Shown here: positions 49,304-61,479 of the stretch, piece by piece | Numbering within the stretch: the stretch's first letter is position 1 | Layout of the letters: each line of letters starts with the position of its first letter | Source: Paramecium tetraurelia | Taxonomy: Eukaryota; Ciliophora; Oligohymenophorea; Peniculida; Parameciidae | Assembly: GCF_000165425.1 (NCBI RefSeq) | Contig: NW_001799629.1 | Location: forward strand, 64,737-128,736 | DNA length: 64,000 nt | Reading direction: 5' to 3' | The notes under the pieces: model-generated | What the model was told of the DNA's origin: nothing | Seen by the model: the letters and a program-made list of their open reading frames with translations, nothing else | Database searches by the model: none | Made by a program: the position numbers and the translations under genes

Positions 49304-51529
49304 ATGGAGGAATTATTCGCTCTTTAATAACAATTGGCAGAGATATAGGAAACATCAACAAAGTATAGATTATCTGATAGAATCATAATTGATTTGATTG
49401 AGAAACTAGTTAAAGAATATGATTTGAAGGTTTATCATTCTACAGATGGTCAAAGTTTGGTTACTCCAAATTAGTTGTCAAAAGAGATTCATCAACTAAT
49501 TTTATCAAACAAGAGAGTGGCTGTGAACCAATTGCCTGAAATATTGGGTATAGGGTTTGACAAGATCGAAGGATAAATAGAAAAGGATAGCAATGGTTGG
49601 GTAATTTTAATATTAAATATTGATAACAGGATGTTGTCAGAATGCAGGATGAAATGATGTCTCACGATTATATTCTAAATGTTTGCGAGGAGATCAACGA
49701 AGATCTCTAGTAAAAGTCAATTATTTCATTATAAGAAAGTAGGAATTTTAAATTGTATCATAGTCATGCAGAAGTATGCACTCCCTATGTAGTTTGTAAC
49801 AAAGTATATCCTTAAACAAGTAGGGGCAGTCATATAAGGAGTATGCAATGAAGACAAATTAACAACAGTGACTTATCAAGAGATAATGACAGCAAAACTT
49901 TGCGGAATTTTAAGAGCAACTCTGAGTCCTGTGTCATTCTTAAAATTGAATAAAGATTTAGAAATTCAAAACTCCTAAAAGATTTGTGAATAATTGTTGA
50001 TAACCAAATAAATAGATGGGAAGATATTTTCAGGATAGTATGTGAGTTCGAGATTTCTTCAAAATCAAGAGGCTCAAGTGAAATCGTTCTTTGATCAAAA
50101 CTCTTATGTTGAATATGACAAACTTCATTAACAGTTCTTCATCTAAAAACCAAAGGAATATTTGAAGTAGATGTTCAAAGATAATGTGATATTCTTGGAT
50201 ACTTGTGGATTTAGCAGAGATGCTCTTCTTTCAAAATAGGATTAAATCTAAGAGTTACTGTTGAATGAAGGCCACACAAATCTGTAGGAGATATTGCCAG
50301 TCATTTTAAGTGATTAAGATATTGAGACTCTCTTCTCATTGATGTAATTGAATAATTGCGAGTATGCCAATTTTATGATATATCATAAACCATTTCTAGA
50401 CAATTTGGCATTGGCATTCAAGGACAAAATAATTGAATCAATATATTAGAATCCTCAGAAACTTATTGAATAGCAGCAAAACCAAGATGATACTCCTCAA
50501 GATATATAGGCTTCAGCAGGAGGGTTTGCAAGCAAGAAAAACAAAAAATAATAATAGCCACAAAAAAAGAAGTAGTAAAATAAACAGGAATTATTTACTA
50601 ATAAAGAAATCACTGATTTACTCACTTAAAAGAAATTAGTTGAGTATAATGATTGCATTGATGAATTATTCTAGTTCTTATAGCCAAGATTGTCTGTCTT
50701 ATATGAGCAAATTAAGATTGAACTATTTGAAAGCAAGAAATCTGCATCCAGTTAGGTAATTTAGGAGATTCAAAAAAAGATTGAAGATATGGCTCTTGGT
50801 CTTCTGATTACTTAGAGATCATTATAGAAAATATAATAAGAATGCCATGAAGTAAATACAAAAGTATTAGTGGATAATTGTTTATTTGGTTATAGATTGC
50901 TTGTTGAGAACCTAGTTGTAATCACATGTAAAAAGTACAATATTCAACTTCCATAAAACCTATTTGCTGATCCTAATCATCCAAGTGTTGTGAATGGTTA
51001 GATTAATTTTGGATTATCAAAGTCTGGAAGAGTATTTTTAAACAAAGTGGCTTTGGGAGAAGCAATTCTATTTTTACCAAAGGAGTAACAGAAAGCTTTG
51101 AAAGAAACAATGGAATTATACACAAAGAAGTCTTTAAATGTATTATCGCAACATTAATTTTTTGATGCTTTCAATTTAAAGGTGCATTTGGATAAAAAAA
51201 ATGATAGAAATCTGCTTTTGTTTATTAAACACCATTGCAAGGAATACATTAAATAAAGATAGAATGAAATTTTCGATGAGAGTGTATTTAATTAAATAAT
51301 TCTGGCAATGTCAACAGACTTAGGGTTGTATTTTATAGGAAATTATGACTAACATGTTTATTCTGCTATCAAATAGATTGTTTATGAGTTGTAGAGTGAC
51401 AAATAGATTAACAGCTTATTAAACAATATCACACGTATATATGATTATCATATTGTAGATTCAATAAATCAATAATTGGAAATTACAGCCGAAGCTAAGG
51501 AATTATTAGAACTACTAAAGCTCTTATGA
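49304..51529 (+). CDS. UFL1: E3 UFM1-protein ligase UFL1 (one apparent +1 base)
   Basis: Ligates UFM1 to ribosomal and ER proteins. A 29-nt intron and one surplus base near 49760-49765 leave 2196 nt (731 aa; human UFL1 is 794). The N-terminal region (RLSDRIIIDLIEKLVKEYDL, VYHSTDGQSLVTPNQLSKEI, VNQLPEILGIGFDKIEG) is the UFL1 winged-helix start. Further on come YALPMQFVTKYILKQVG, PKEYLKQMFKDNVIFLDTCG, a Lys/Gln-rich loop (KKNKKQQQPQKKKQQNKQEL) and NEIFDESVFNQIILAM. Without the fix the frame stops about 40 codons later, so it is either an error or an inactivating change. UFMylation genes are widespread in eukaryotes, so presence is expected. Confidence 0.85.
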
Positions 51530-51686
51530 TAGAAGTTTAAATTATATAAATATCTAAGAATACATATACATATAAATACAGTCATTATTATTGATATCAT
51601 TACATTAGAAAATAAATTAAAATTTAAGTGAAATACTGATTAAGAGGATAATTTAACAAGAGTTTTAATATTTTAATTTGTTATTT

Positions 51687-53914
51687 AATGTTTAAATTCG
51701 AAGAGCCATTAACTTATTTAATAGAAAAGATGCTTTCATCACTAAATTGAAAAACAGAATTCTTAAGGAAGATGAAGAAGAAAAATAGATAATTCCTCAT
51801 TAAACAATGAAACAACTATTTAATGTGAAATAAAAAATCGAGCAGTTCATTTCAAAGTAAACAGAAATAAGTGATTTGGAAAGAATCAGAATGAAGAATT
51901 TAGATAATAAGCTTGGCACTAATACACATTTTCATGAAATTCAATCATAAGAAGAAAGATTAGATTCGGATAATGTGATGAGAAGATAAGTTTTAGCAAG
52001 AAGGGAACTACAAAAAGAGAAAGATTTGGCAGTTGCCCATTTGTTTGATCCAGAATAATTGTACACTTAATTAGTCTAAATTTAATCATTGAAAAGGGAA
52101 GAAACTATGAAGCATAGATACTTTAAATTATTAGATTGCTATCAAAATATTCCTAATTACACATACTTCAGTAAAGATTCTAAAGAAGGTCATCCAGTTT
52201 ATAATTTATACAAGGGAAAAAATGAAAGAAAGAGTTTATAATCTATTTAATGAGAGCAGCAATTTAGATAAAGAACTTATTAAAGATGATGATGAACTGG
52301 TTTTTAGTGGTAAAATAATAGCTGATTTGATTCCTAAACATTTCGAAGATATAATACTAGATATTGAAGTATTAGTCATATTTAAATTTAAAATGAAGAG
52401 AAGTTTCAATCCTTATATAAGGAGTTCTTGCCTAATTCAACACATGATATATATGGATGTATAATTGAACAATTAAGTTTAAGGTTCTTAATTATACGTT
52501 CTGATAAGATTCATTTGGTTCTAGAAAATGTCTACAATACCTTTACTTTTATTGATAATTTTCTTTATTATAATCAAAAATCAGATCTTGATCTCTAAAA
52601 ATATGTGCTAAAATTAAACTTGTAGAAAGAACCATTGTCTATTAAATTTCACCTGGAGAAAATGTGAAAATTAAGAATTTTGGAGTTGGAGGAGCTTCAA
52701 TCGAAATTTAGATGGCTAATGAAAATAAATTTATAGATCTAAGTGGATATGATGTCGTTTCTTATAAAGAGGGATATAAATTCAGCATAGATTTAAATAC
52801 AGTTAATACATTTATAACTTAAGCCCCATTAGAGGAATAATCAAAGGAAATTCGAACACAAGAGGTTCAACTTATCTATTAATGCAAACAAGGTGGTATT
52901 CAATAAATTGGGCAAATAATCATTTTTTGGCCATTCATGAAAGAAATTCATAAAGTTTTATACCAGATAGACTAATAATTCTCAAAGAAAAGAAGGATCA
53001 TGAATACTGATACAAGAATCCAAATTTTAAATAAATTTGGAATCAAATTAGATTAAAGAGTCAAATATATTATATTTTCATTTGATTGATTTGCCTTATA
53101 AGCCATTCTAGATATTGAAATATAATATTGATATCAAAGCAATATCTTTACATTTCTCAGAAAAATTACCAGGATTTGATCATACTAGACTTTAAGTGGA
53201 TTTGTTAAAGATAGAGTTCATAAGATATTATTATTATTTTCCAATATTTATTAGAAGAAGAAATTATTTTACTATTTTTTAATTTACAATTTTTTTGTTG
53301 CCCAACTACCTTATATCTTAGTTTAATCAAAATTTGACTATAATGTATCAGATGAATTTAATGTGTTTGTATCATTCTTACAGGACCACCTGTGTAATTT
53401 GTTTTAATACAATTAATTGATCAAACATAATATGTATCTTTAAATTAAAAAGATGTAATACTCTATGAGAATGGATTTGCAATTTGCTAAATTATAGTTA
53501 ATCCGAGTTGTTAATAATAGGTTTTAGACAATCTTCAAAAGGTGTTTTAAGAAGTTTCTGTGCTTTCTAATAAAATAATGTTGAAAACTAAGGGAGCATT
53601 GTCTGGTTTGATTAGCAGTTATACGCACTTCTTTATTCAATATTTTTTATGCATTTTTATGCCATGTTATAGATATAAACAGTTTAGAATGGATTATTTG
53701 ATAATTCACAAAAAATGATTGATTTTCCAATAAGTTCATACGATATTACTAAGTTCCTGGTTTGAGAAACACCTTTATAAGTTATACTTTGAATGACGAA
53801 TTGACTTATCAATCTTAGAAAATGGTTGCATTGTTGAGAGAGAACAAAGACAACGAAGTAGATTTGAAGTATTGAATGTAGAAAGGAGTTTGGAGTCGTA
53901 TTGCAATAATGTGA
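51687..53914 (+). pseudogene. Broken ASH/MSP-domain (HYDIN/CFAP-type) ciliary protein gene
   Basis: Several coherent coding blocks lie in different frames. The first is a charged helical part (NLFNRKDAFITKLKNRILKE, MKNLDNKLGTNTHFHEIQSQ). Next comes MKERVYNLFNESSNLDKELI (52222 on). A block after a 32-nt intron reads KFQSLYKEFLPNSTHD. A beta-rich stretch (ISPGENVKIKNFGVGGASIE, IQMANENKFIDLSGYDVVSY) and GPPVQFVLIQLIDQ with IILYENGF-like text follow. Alternating MSP/ASH-like beta blocks suggest HYDIN, CFAP or DLEC1 relatives of the axoneme. At least five frame changes (near 52205, 52650, 53080, 53250 and 53395) have no matching micro-intron. Most are one base. It is probably a decaying copy, unless this stretch is poorly sequenced. 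Exact start and stop are uncertain. Confidence 0.5.
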
Positions 53915-54055
53915 GTAGACTAACATTTATAATGTCAATTTTATGATTATTAATAGTATATTATCAATATTATAAAGAACAAGTTTGAAATAGCAAATAA
54001 TAGGAATAGTAGCCTAAAATAATAATTATGAATTTGTATTTTGTGTAATAATAAC

Positions 54056-54464
54056 TCATTCTTCAGCAGCAGCTTATTTTGCTTTGAATTCTTTCTCTTA
54101 TTGTAGAGCATAATCAATAGTTCGCTGAATGTTAGATAAGGAATTCTTACTTTCTTGTTGTTGAATTGATAAACCCAGAGCCAAGGATAATAGCACAATG
54201 CAAAAATGACAAAGGAATTAGCGAAAATGTAGACTTACCAAGCCCAAGGATTATCAGCAACATTTCTTCCTAAGAATCTCCAGAGGGCCTTCACTTTTGG
54301 ATCAGCATTCAATCTAGATACTACTTATGGTTTTCTGACTTGAGATTGATATTTTATTAAATCATACCAAAACTTGGTTTGACTGTTTATTAATAAGGAA
54401 TAGTCTTAAACCATTAAGGAGTGTAATCCTTTACATTGTTGTAAATCAATCTGCCGTAAACCAT
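54056..54464 (-). CDS. Small, probably mitochondrial single-pass membrane protein
   Basis: About 127 aa with a 26-nt intron before the last 22 residues. The likely full protein starts MVYGRLIYNNVKDYTPQWFK and needs one more T in the run at 54367-54374. Without it, a shorter frame from an internal ATG still gives the same C-terminal 110 residues. A basic region (RKPQVVSRLNADPKVKALWR) precedes one strong membrane helix (WQVYIFANSFVIFALCYYPW) and a charged coiled end (EKEFKAKQAAAEE). Size and layout resemble accessory subunits of respiratory complexes in ciliates, which is inference only. Confidence 0.6.
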
Positions 54465-55262
54465 TAATAAATATATTTATCAAAAATTATATATATTGGA
54501 GGATAGATGGTAATTCAAACTAATCAAAAGGTTTGCCAATTAAATAACTGATACAAGAATTAAGTAATTTAATTGAAGGGTTTTCATATCTCAGCACATA
54601 ATGGAAAAGATGATGAATAAGCACATTATTTAAGGAGAGCAATAAATATAGATGAAAGTATATTAAGTACAAAATCTTATAGTCTAAGTGTGGAAATCAA
54701 AGGAGTTTAAAAGAAATTAATGGGTTAGCCTAAAATATTAATGATTTTTGAAAATATTTGGTTGAGAATTAATACTTGAACCTAAAAATTTTACTTTATA
54801 TATCTCTTTATTTCTCGAAATCTATAGAAGCAACTAACTTGAAGCTGAGAAACAAACAGCAATCAGGTTGATTATAATGAAATTTTAGTTTTTATTTATG
54901 AAAAATTATGTTATTTTACATCGTTTGATTTCCTGATCGACCTATAGTGCTCTTAAACTATTAATATTAATGGTCATTCTATGATTGATTCAAATTTAGC
55001 TCTCAAATCTGTAATATAAGTTAATGTTTTTTGATGATACTCTATTATACGTTATAAGTTATTTTTATAATTCGTTTTTGAATTATAACCTGAAACCGGA
55101 TTTCAAATTACATGATTTATTTAAGCATTCTAAATAAATTCCTGTCTGTTCCCAATCCTCCTTCATATACAATTACAAATTATATTGTTTATTGATTATA
55201 TAGTGTATTTTGACCTGCAATAAACTAAAAATATATTAGAATTTTTGATTTTTAATTTATAC
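54465..55262. other. Intergenic spacer with no recognised gene
   Basis: About 800 nt, AT-rich, between divergent genes. Short plus-strand frames (for example from 54490) do not exceed about 70 codons and look random. No RNA gene or repeat detected. Confidence 0.5.
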
Positions 55263-56048
55263 ATGAGTCCTTTTGTTCTATTTTGTATTTTTATTTTAGG
55301 GCACTCGTTGAAAGTCTCTTACAACACTTAGTGTTCCTGCTCTAAATTTGGTTCAGACACAAGTTGTTTAGAGCAAACTAACTGCATCTGGAGAACTGAA
55401 GGTTGCTAATCAAGGGAATGCACTGAATACTATGATAAAGAAAAGTGTAATAGAGTTGCATCCTGCTCATGGAATGTATCAAAATGCGAGAAGTTCACTA
55501 AATGTGCTAATTACTACATGAACGATTCTTATGATTGCTACAAAATAGGTGATCAAAATTTAAATCTTTTTTGTGAGCCTTCGGATGAACCGAACATGTG
55601 TTAAGACTACGAAGTGCAACTTTGTGGAGATGTTGAAGAAGATTGCACAGGATTTTAGAGTCAATGGAGTTTATGTTACTGGAATAATAACAGTTGTAAT
55701 GTCGTGGATATAAGGTATTGCGACAAATTGTTCGATGAAGATTTGTGTATAATATTTGGAGAGGGACTTGGATGTCAATGGAAGGACAACAAATGTACCG
55801 TCATATCATGTTCGGATTACACTTCTGAGAGTACTTGTGTATTACAAAGATAAAATTTCATTGAGGATGATCCTCTGCTCTGTAAATGGAGCGAAATCAA
55901 GTGTGAAGAAGCCCCTGATATCTCTCACCTTGATTTTTCCAATTGTCTAGTCAACTCCTTCTATAATTACATTTGGGATTCAATCAATAAACAATGTGTC
56001 TCTTGTTTAATCTATGTTCCTCCAAGTACCGACCCAGTGTAGCCATGA
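55263..56048 (+). CDS. Secreted cysteine-rich protein (surface-antigen-like)
   Basis: Intronless 261-aa frame. The N-terminus is a signal peptide (SPFVLFCIFILGHS). The mature part has about 32 Cys in regularly spaced blocks: CSCSKFGSDTSCLEQTNCIW, CTEYYDKEKCNRVASCSWN, CYWNNNSCNVVDIRYCDK, CQWKDNKCTVISCSDYTSES. The C-x-W and C-x6-7-C rhythm is that of the Cys-periodic repeats of Paramecium surface antigens and their small relatives. No GPI-like hydrophobic C-terminus is present (it ends STDPVQP), so it should be secreted rather than anchored. Role unknown. Confidence 0.82.
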
Positions 56049-56601
56049 TGTGAAGCAGAATATAATTCTATTTTTAGATATATAACATAATTTTTGTTTT
56101 GCATTAATTTTATTTATCTCCTATTACCCTTTCATATAAAATTAAAAAATTTCATTAATTAATACAAAATTAATAATATTGGATAAAATGCACTCACACT
56201 ATTTTATTAATTAAATTTATTCTGATAATTTATAATTAACTTAATTTATCTATAAACATACATAAGTTCAATCAGAATAAGTAAATTTAAAAATGGATAA
56301 TAAAATTTTATATAGTAATTTTCCAAACTAAGATTGAAGTAAGAAAGTAGTCAAATGAAGGTAAAATGATCCAATTGTCTATTGTCTTTCAAAGAAAATC
56401 CAATTATTTGTGGTCGTCCCATATAGATGAATTTGCAGTTAGACTAACCTTATATTTTAAAAGAGATATTTTGAATCAAGAATATAAGATTTTTATATTA
56501 TACAAGATATCTAAATTAGGAAACTGTAATTGGTTAATTATAGTTATAAATTTGACTATACTATACTAACATACAATATATATTTAATTTATTTCAAAAT
56601 A
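56049..56601. other. Intergenic spacer, doubtful short ORF
   Basis: Contains a 67-codon frame at 56366-56569 (plus) of Ile/Lys/Asn/Leu composition without signal peptide, motif or neighbours to support it. Probably non-coding; it includes the PKG promoter. Nothing else seen. Confidence 0.45.
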
Positions 56602-59239
56602 ATGGGTAATGCCTGCCGTTGTTAATAATTTACAAATGATAATTTAGAACTGAATTCAGGAAAAGTGGAAGGTACAAACAAGAAAGGAGACTCAATCACC
56701 ATTCCTCAATAGAATGGTACAACCATTTCAAAAAAGACAACTCAAAAATAGAATGAAGATGAAGGTGAGGAAGATGATTAACCATAAAATCTATAATAAA
56801 TAGAAGTAACTATGTATAATAGCATTTTAGCTGAAAAGAGGAGACAGAAAGAAGCAAGCCAAGATCAATGCGGTGTCAGATACTGTAGAAATATTTGAAA
56901 ACATTCTTAAAGTTGAGAAACGAAAATCCCCTTTCGACTATCAATTAATGCTAAATGCCTTTAATGATCATTTCATATTTAAGTCAGTGCCTCAAAGTGA
57001 CATAGAATATGTAGTGGAATAGATGTTCTATTGTACTGTTCCAGATGGTTAATTTGTTTTCAAGTAAGGAGATAAAGCTACTTCCTACTTCCTTATTGAA
57101 AGGGGCCAGTGTTAAATTATCATCAATGGAGAATTGAAGAAAACTTTAAAGGGCGGAGAAGCCTTCGGTGAGTTAGCCATGCTATATAATGCACCTCGAA
57201 GTGCAAGTGTTAAGGCAGTTGGAGGTATGGCATTTAGGTTAATTATGGTTAGACTGTGCTTTTTGGGCAATAGATAGAAACACCTTCAGAAAGGTAGTAG
57301 AGCAGTAAAATCAGAGGAATTATGATGAAAATCGTGAATTCATGAAAAAAGTGGAGTTTTTTTGTATTTCTATAATTAGATTTAATAGCCTTTTTAACCG
57401 AAGAACAAAGAGATGCTATATGCAATGTTCTTATTACCTTGTTATTCAAAAAGGGAGAAATAATAGTATCAGAGGGGGATGTGGCCAATTCATTTTATAT
57501 CATAAAAAAAGGGAAGGTGTCAATTATAAAAGGAGACAAGGAAGTGACTTAGATGAATGCAGGAGAATCATTTGGAGAAGCTGCATTATACTAAAGTTGT
57601 TAGCGAGCTGCAACTGTCAAGGCAGTTGATGAAGAAGTTAGATGTCTGTCATTATCTAAAGATGATATCTAAAAGATATTAGGGTAAAAGATCTAAACAG
57701 TTAAATATATAAACACTTAGAAGTGGGCATTGTAATAGAATCCAATTTTAGGGAAATTAACATCAATTCAAATCGAGAAGATCATCTAGACTGTCAGATA
57801 AGTGCATTATGAGAAGAATGAAATAATTGTAAAGGTTGGACAACCATGTCTAAAGGTTTATATAGTTTTAGAGGGTGAAATAGCGACAGTAACAAATTAT
57901 TTCGTAACTATAAGATATTTAGATTCCATCAAACAAATATGTATTCGATAAAGGCAAAGTTTTTGGTGATCAATACTTGAAGTCGTCTACTCTAGATAAT
58001 AAAATGGCAGAGTGTTTACAAGTCATAACAGAGGAAGCCATCATTGCAGAGTTTGAAATCAAGACCTTTATGCAAATTATAGGAGGGAGTGTTGAACAAA
58101 TGATTCAAAAAAATGAGAATTCTCATGAACAAAAATATCTCAACCATCCTAGTGCTCTATAAAAAAAGGATTATTCCAACCTCACATTGGATAAGCTTAT
58201 TTGTATCAAGAAGTTGGGACAAGGTTAATTTGGTAATGTATATTTGGTAAGGACCTCTTAAGAGGACAAAATGTACGCATTAAAGTGCATAAGTAAAGCC
58301 CAAATTGTGGAATAACATTTAGAGAGACATCTAGCAGTATTCCTCTATATTTTTATTTTAGTAAGAGAAATAAGTGCTTCAGACAATTAATTTTCCCTTT
58401 TTAATGCAATTCTACAAAAGCATGAAGGATTAAAATTACATCTACTTTCTGATTGAATTCATAAAGGGCATGGAATTATTCGATGTGATTAGGGAGATTG
58501 GACTATTGACTGTGACGGACTCTTAATTTTATATAGGATCCTTATTGATTTGTGTAGAATATTTACATAAATTACAAATCATTTATAGAGATATCAAACC
58601 TGAAAACATTATGGTCGATGAGAAAGTATAATATTACTTGATCTAGGGTTACTTGAGGATGATTGATATGGGTACTGCCAAATTCTTGAATCAAAAGTCT
58701 ATCAGAACATACACAATTATAGGAACTCCTCATTATATGGCACCTGAAATCATTACAGGCAAAGGATACACTTTTACTGTTGATTTATGGTCAATCGGTG
58801 TTTGTTTATACGAGTTTATGTGTGGAGGTGTCCCCTATGCTGAAGATGCAGATGATCCATATGAAATTTATGAAGAAATTTAAAAGAAAACTTTAAATTT
58901 TCCACTTTTCATGAAAGATAAGAAAGCCAAAAAATTAATAGAATAATTATTGTCTAAAACCCCAGAAGTTCGATTAGGGGGAAGCTATGCTGCATTAAAG
59001 GCAAATAATTGGTTCGACAAATTCGATTGGGTAAAATCAAAATATGAATTTTTTAGGATAAACTAATGGACAAAGAGCTTAAACCGCCTTTCATTCCAAA
59101 GAAAACTAGAATGGTTTAAGATAAGGAAATTCAGAGTGCTCTTGCTACTGGAAAATTAGCATCCAAAGAAATAAATACAGTTGGGGTTGTCTACAAGAAG
59201 GAGAAAGCTAGAGATTCTAATTGGGACTCAAATTATTGA
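56602..59239 (+). CDS. PKG: cGMP-dependent protein kinase (PKG) with N-myristoylation signal
   Basis: Seven introns (25, 28, 25, 19, 25, 21 and 26 nt) give 822 aa. MGNACRC at the start is a classic myristoylation/palmitoylation signal for membrane targeting. Cyclic-nucleotide domains follow: [18 protein letters not shown] with [37 protein letters not shown] with FGEAALYQSCQRAATVKA, and a third with a weakened phosphate cassette ([15 protein letters not shown]). The AGC kinase has [58 protein letters not shown] and the hydrophobic C-tail (DSNWDSNY). The activation segment reads IDMGTAKF, with DMG in place of DFG. Such three- or four-site PKGs are typical of ciliates and apicomplexans. Confidence 0.93.
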
Positions 59240-59413
59240 GATATTAAATAATATACTTAAAAAATTATTATATTATTAATTTATTAATGCTTCTTCCTTT
59301 ATTAATTTAAAGATGAAGAAATATTATCATTTCTTACCTAATTTTAGGATGATACTTATGAAGAATAGATTGCTTATTCATTTAATTAATAATTTATATA
59401 TATATTTTAATTT

Positions 59414-60122
59414 ATGAATTAACCTTATCTTCATCCAGCGAATCAAATTATTCAGGATTCAGCACCCAAAGAAACTCTTTATGTAACTGGATTGAATGAT
59501 AAAATAAAACTAGAGGACTTGAAATTTGTGTTGTACATACTCTTTTCATAATTCGGAGAAGTCCTTTAAATGGTCATGAAGAAAACACAGAAATTAAGAG
59601 GATAAGCCTTTATAGTATTTTAAAACATTACTTATGCTACCAATGCTAAATCAGCTTTATCAGGTATGATTGTTTACGATAAACCATTGGTATCTAATCC
59701 TGATATTTTAGATTATTGAATTTGCATACAAGAAGAGTGTTATTTTCGATAGGATCGAGGGCAAATTTTATTATAAGCAAAAGCAACACAAGGAATTGTA
59801 ACCCACTTTGCCAAATGAATTGATGAAAGAAAAGAAATAGAAAAAGTTTGAAGAGAAAATACAAAATAGTAGCAATTTAAATTAGGGAGAAATCAATAAT
59901 GTCTTGTTGATAGAATCATTGCCTCCCTTTGTTACCGAGATCATGTTATCCGAGTTATTTAGGTAATACCCTGGTTATTCACTCATTAAGTTGATACCTG
60001 CTAGAGGCTTGGCATTTGTTGAATATTAGAATGATGATCAAGCTACAGTTGCATTGAAGGGTTTGAGTAACTTCAAAATCACTCCAGAGTGTCAATTAAA
60101 AGTAAAATATGCCAAAAAGTGA
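59414..60122 (+). CDS. U1A/U2B''-family snRNP protein with two RRMs
   Basis: One 22-nt intron gives 228 aa. RRM1 (ETLYVTGLNDKIKLEDLKFV, LYILFSQFGEVLQMVMKK, LRGQAFIVFQNITYATNAKS) has the RNP1 form RGQAFIVF used by U1A/U2B'' to bind snRNA stem-loops. A basic linker rich in Lys follows. RRM2 (NNVLLIESLPPFVTEIMLSE, LIPARGLAFVEYQNDDQAT) is the partner-binding type, ending KVKYAKK. Single genes of this kind (as in Drosophila snf) can serve both U1 and U2 snRNPs. Which role it has cannot be told from sequence. Confidence 0.9.
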
Positions 60123-60207
60123 AGAGTATACAAATAAGATTATTTTTAATAACTTTTATTCATTTCTGCTTATACTAATTAAATTTAATTAATCTTATTT
60201 ATATCAA

Positions 60208-61449
60208 TCAGTACTCAATCTTTTTATCATAATTAGCTAATGCCACCATAAATGCTTATAAAGGCGAGAAAGGACTTTAAAAATCTAAATTGAATTTCCC
60301 ATCATTTTCTTTTCCCAATTAGACATAGATCTATTCAGGTTATTCATTGATTTAAATTAATTAAAAGTTTTTTATTGATGAAACTTTGACTCTATCATAG
60401 AAATTCAAAGTGAAGCTCTTTGTTTTTTCATTCCACTTTGGTTTTCTGTTCATAAAAATATGAGAATCATCTTAAGGGAGTCTAAACTTAAATATTATTA
60501 ATGTAAATATACTTCCTATTGTCTAGGTTCTGTGGGTTTTGAGGAAGTGATGAATTTCAGTTAACCTATGGAATTTCGTACAGGTAATTTGTTTCTTTTT
60601 GGATTATTGCCATTATCATAAAAGAAATAATCATACTTCTTCTTACAACTAATTTGTCCAATAAAATTGGATGATTTTCTCTAAATTTTATCCTTGTTCA
60701 TGCTAATAATAAATTTATGAGATGATTTCTTTGCTGCCAAAAAGATTTTGCCATTTTTCTCCAAATAAAATTTAGGTTTCAATTTGTTTAAACCGGATGT
60801 ATTAATTATCAGAGTACACTAAACTATTCCCTTTTCATTTAAAGGGGAAGCTAGAAATTCCTTAGTGCAATAGAATTCTAAAGTTTTATTGACCAATGGA
60901 TAAGCTGAAACTACTGAGGCATTTGAGATTACTGAATTTTGAAGAGAAGGTCCTACTTAATCAATTTTCTTTGGGCTCTCTTCAGCATGTATTTATTATT
61001 GATCCTCTTATGGAGATTATCGATTTTATTGGTTTAAATCATTATTTTCTTAATAATGAATATTTTCTTCATCTTCCTTTTCTGCTATTTCTTGGAACTA
61101 AATGACTGAACCATAGTCATCATCTTCACTTTCTTCTTATTTGGGCTAAATCTGATTTTCCTAATTGAAGCGAATAGTATTTTCAACTTTAATCTAAAAT
61201 TGTTAGTCACAACTTAATTACCTAATTGATGTCAAATTTTTTATCCTCTTGATAGAATGCTTGATTTTGGCCTAGATTTTTATGAAACTATTAATTCTTA
61301 ATTATTTTTGGAGGACTTGATGGACGCTGATCTTCAATTTAAATTTTTGGAGTAACAGCCTACTAATAAAGAAAATAAGGAACATTGCTAGCATATTCAT
61401 CGAAGTTTATTACGTCGATTGCCTCAATATTGTCATTCTCGTTGAACAT
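60208..61449 (-). CDS. Tubby-like protein
   Basis: Two introns (28 and 26 nt) give 395 aa, ATG 61449-61447 to TGA 60210-60208. The N-terminal ~190 residues are acidic and Gln-rich. The C-terminal tubby domain shows KFIISMNKDKIQRKSSNFIG, YDYFFYDNGNNPKRN, RLPQDDSHIFMNRKPKWNEK, TLNFYDRVKVSSIKNFQLIQ, VQLGKENDGKFNLDFQSPFS and LQAFMVALANYDKKIEY, matching the SNFxG, YDNG, WN, NFxGRV and PLxAFAIALSxF landmarks. The FYDRVKVSSIKNFQ variant departs slightly from the FHGRV consensus. Tubby domains bind PI(4,5)P2; TULP3 carries receptors into cilia with IFT-A, a plausible role here. Confidence 0.9.
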
Positions 61450-61479
61450 ATTTAAAATATTAAAATAAGTGATTATAAT

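Noticed and set aside
57342-57629. Plus-strand ORF within PKG in another frame
   Set aside because: The second cyclic-nucleotide domain of PKG reads through the same bases in a different frame with full motif conservation.
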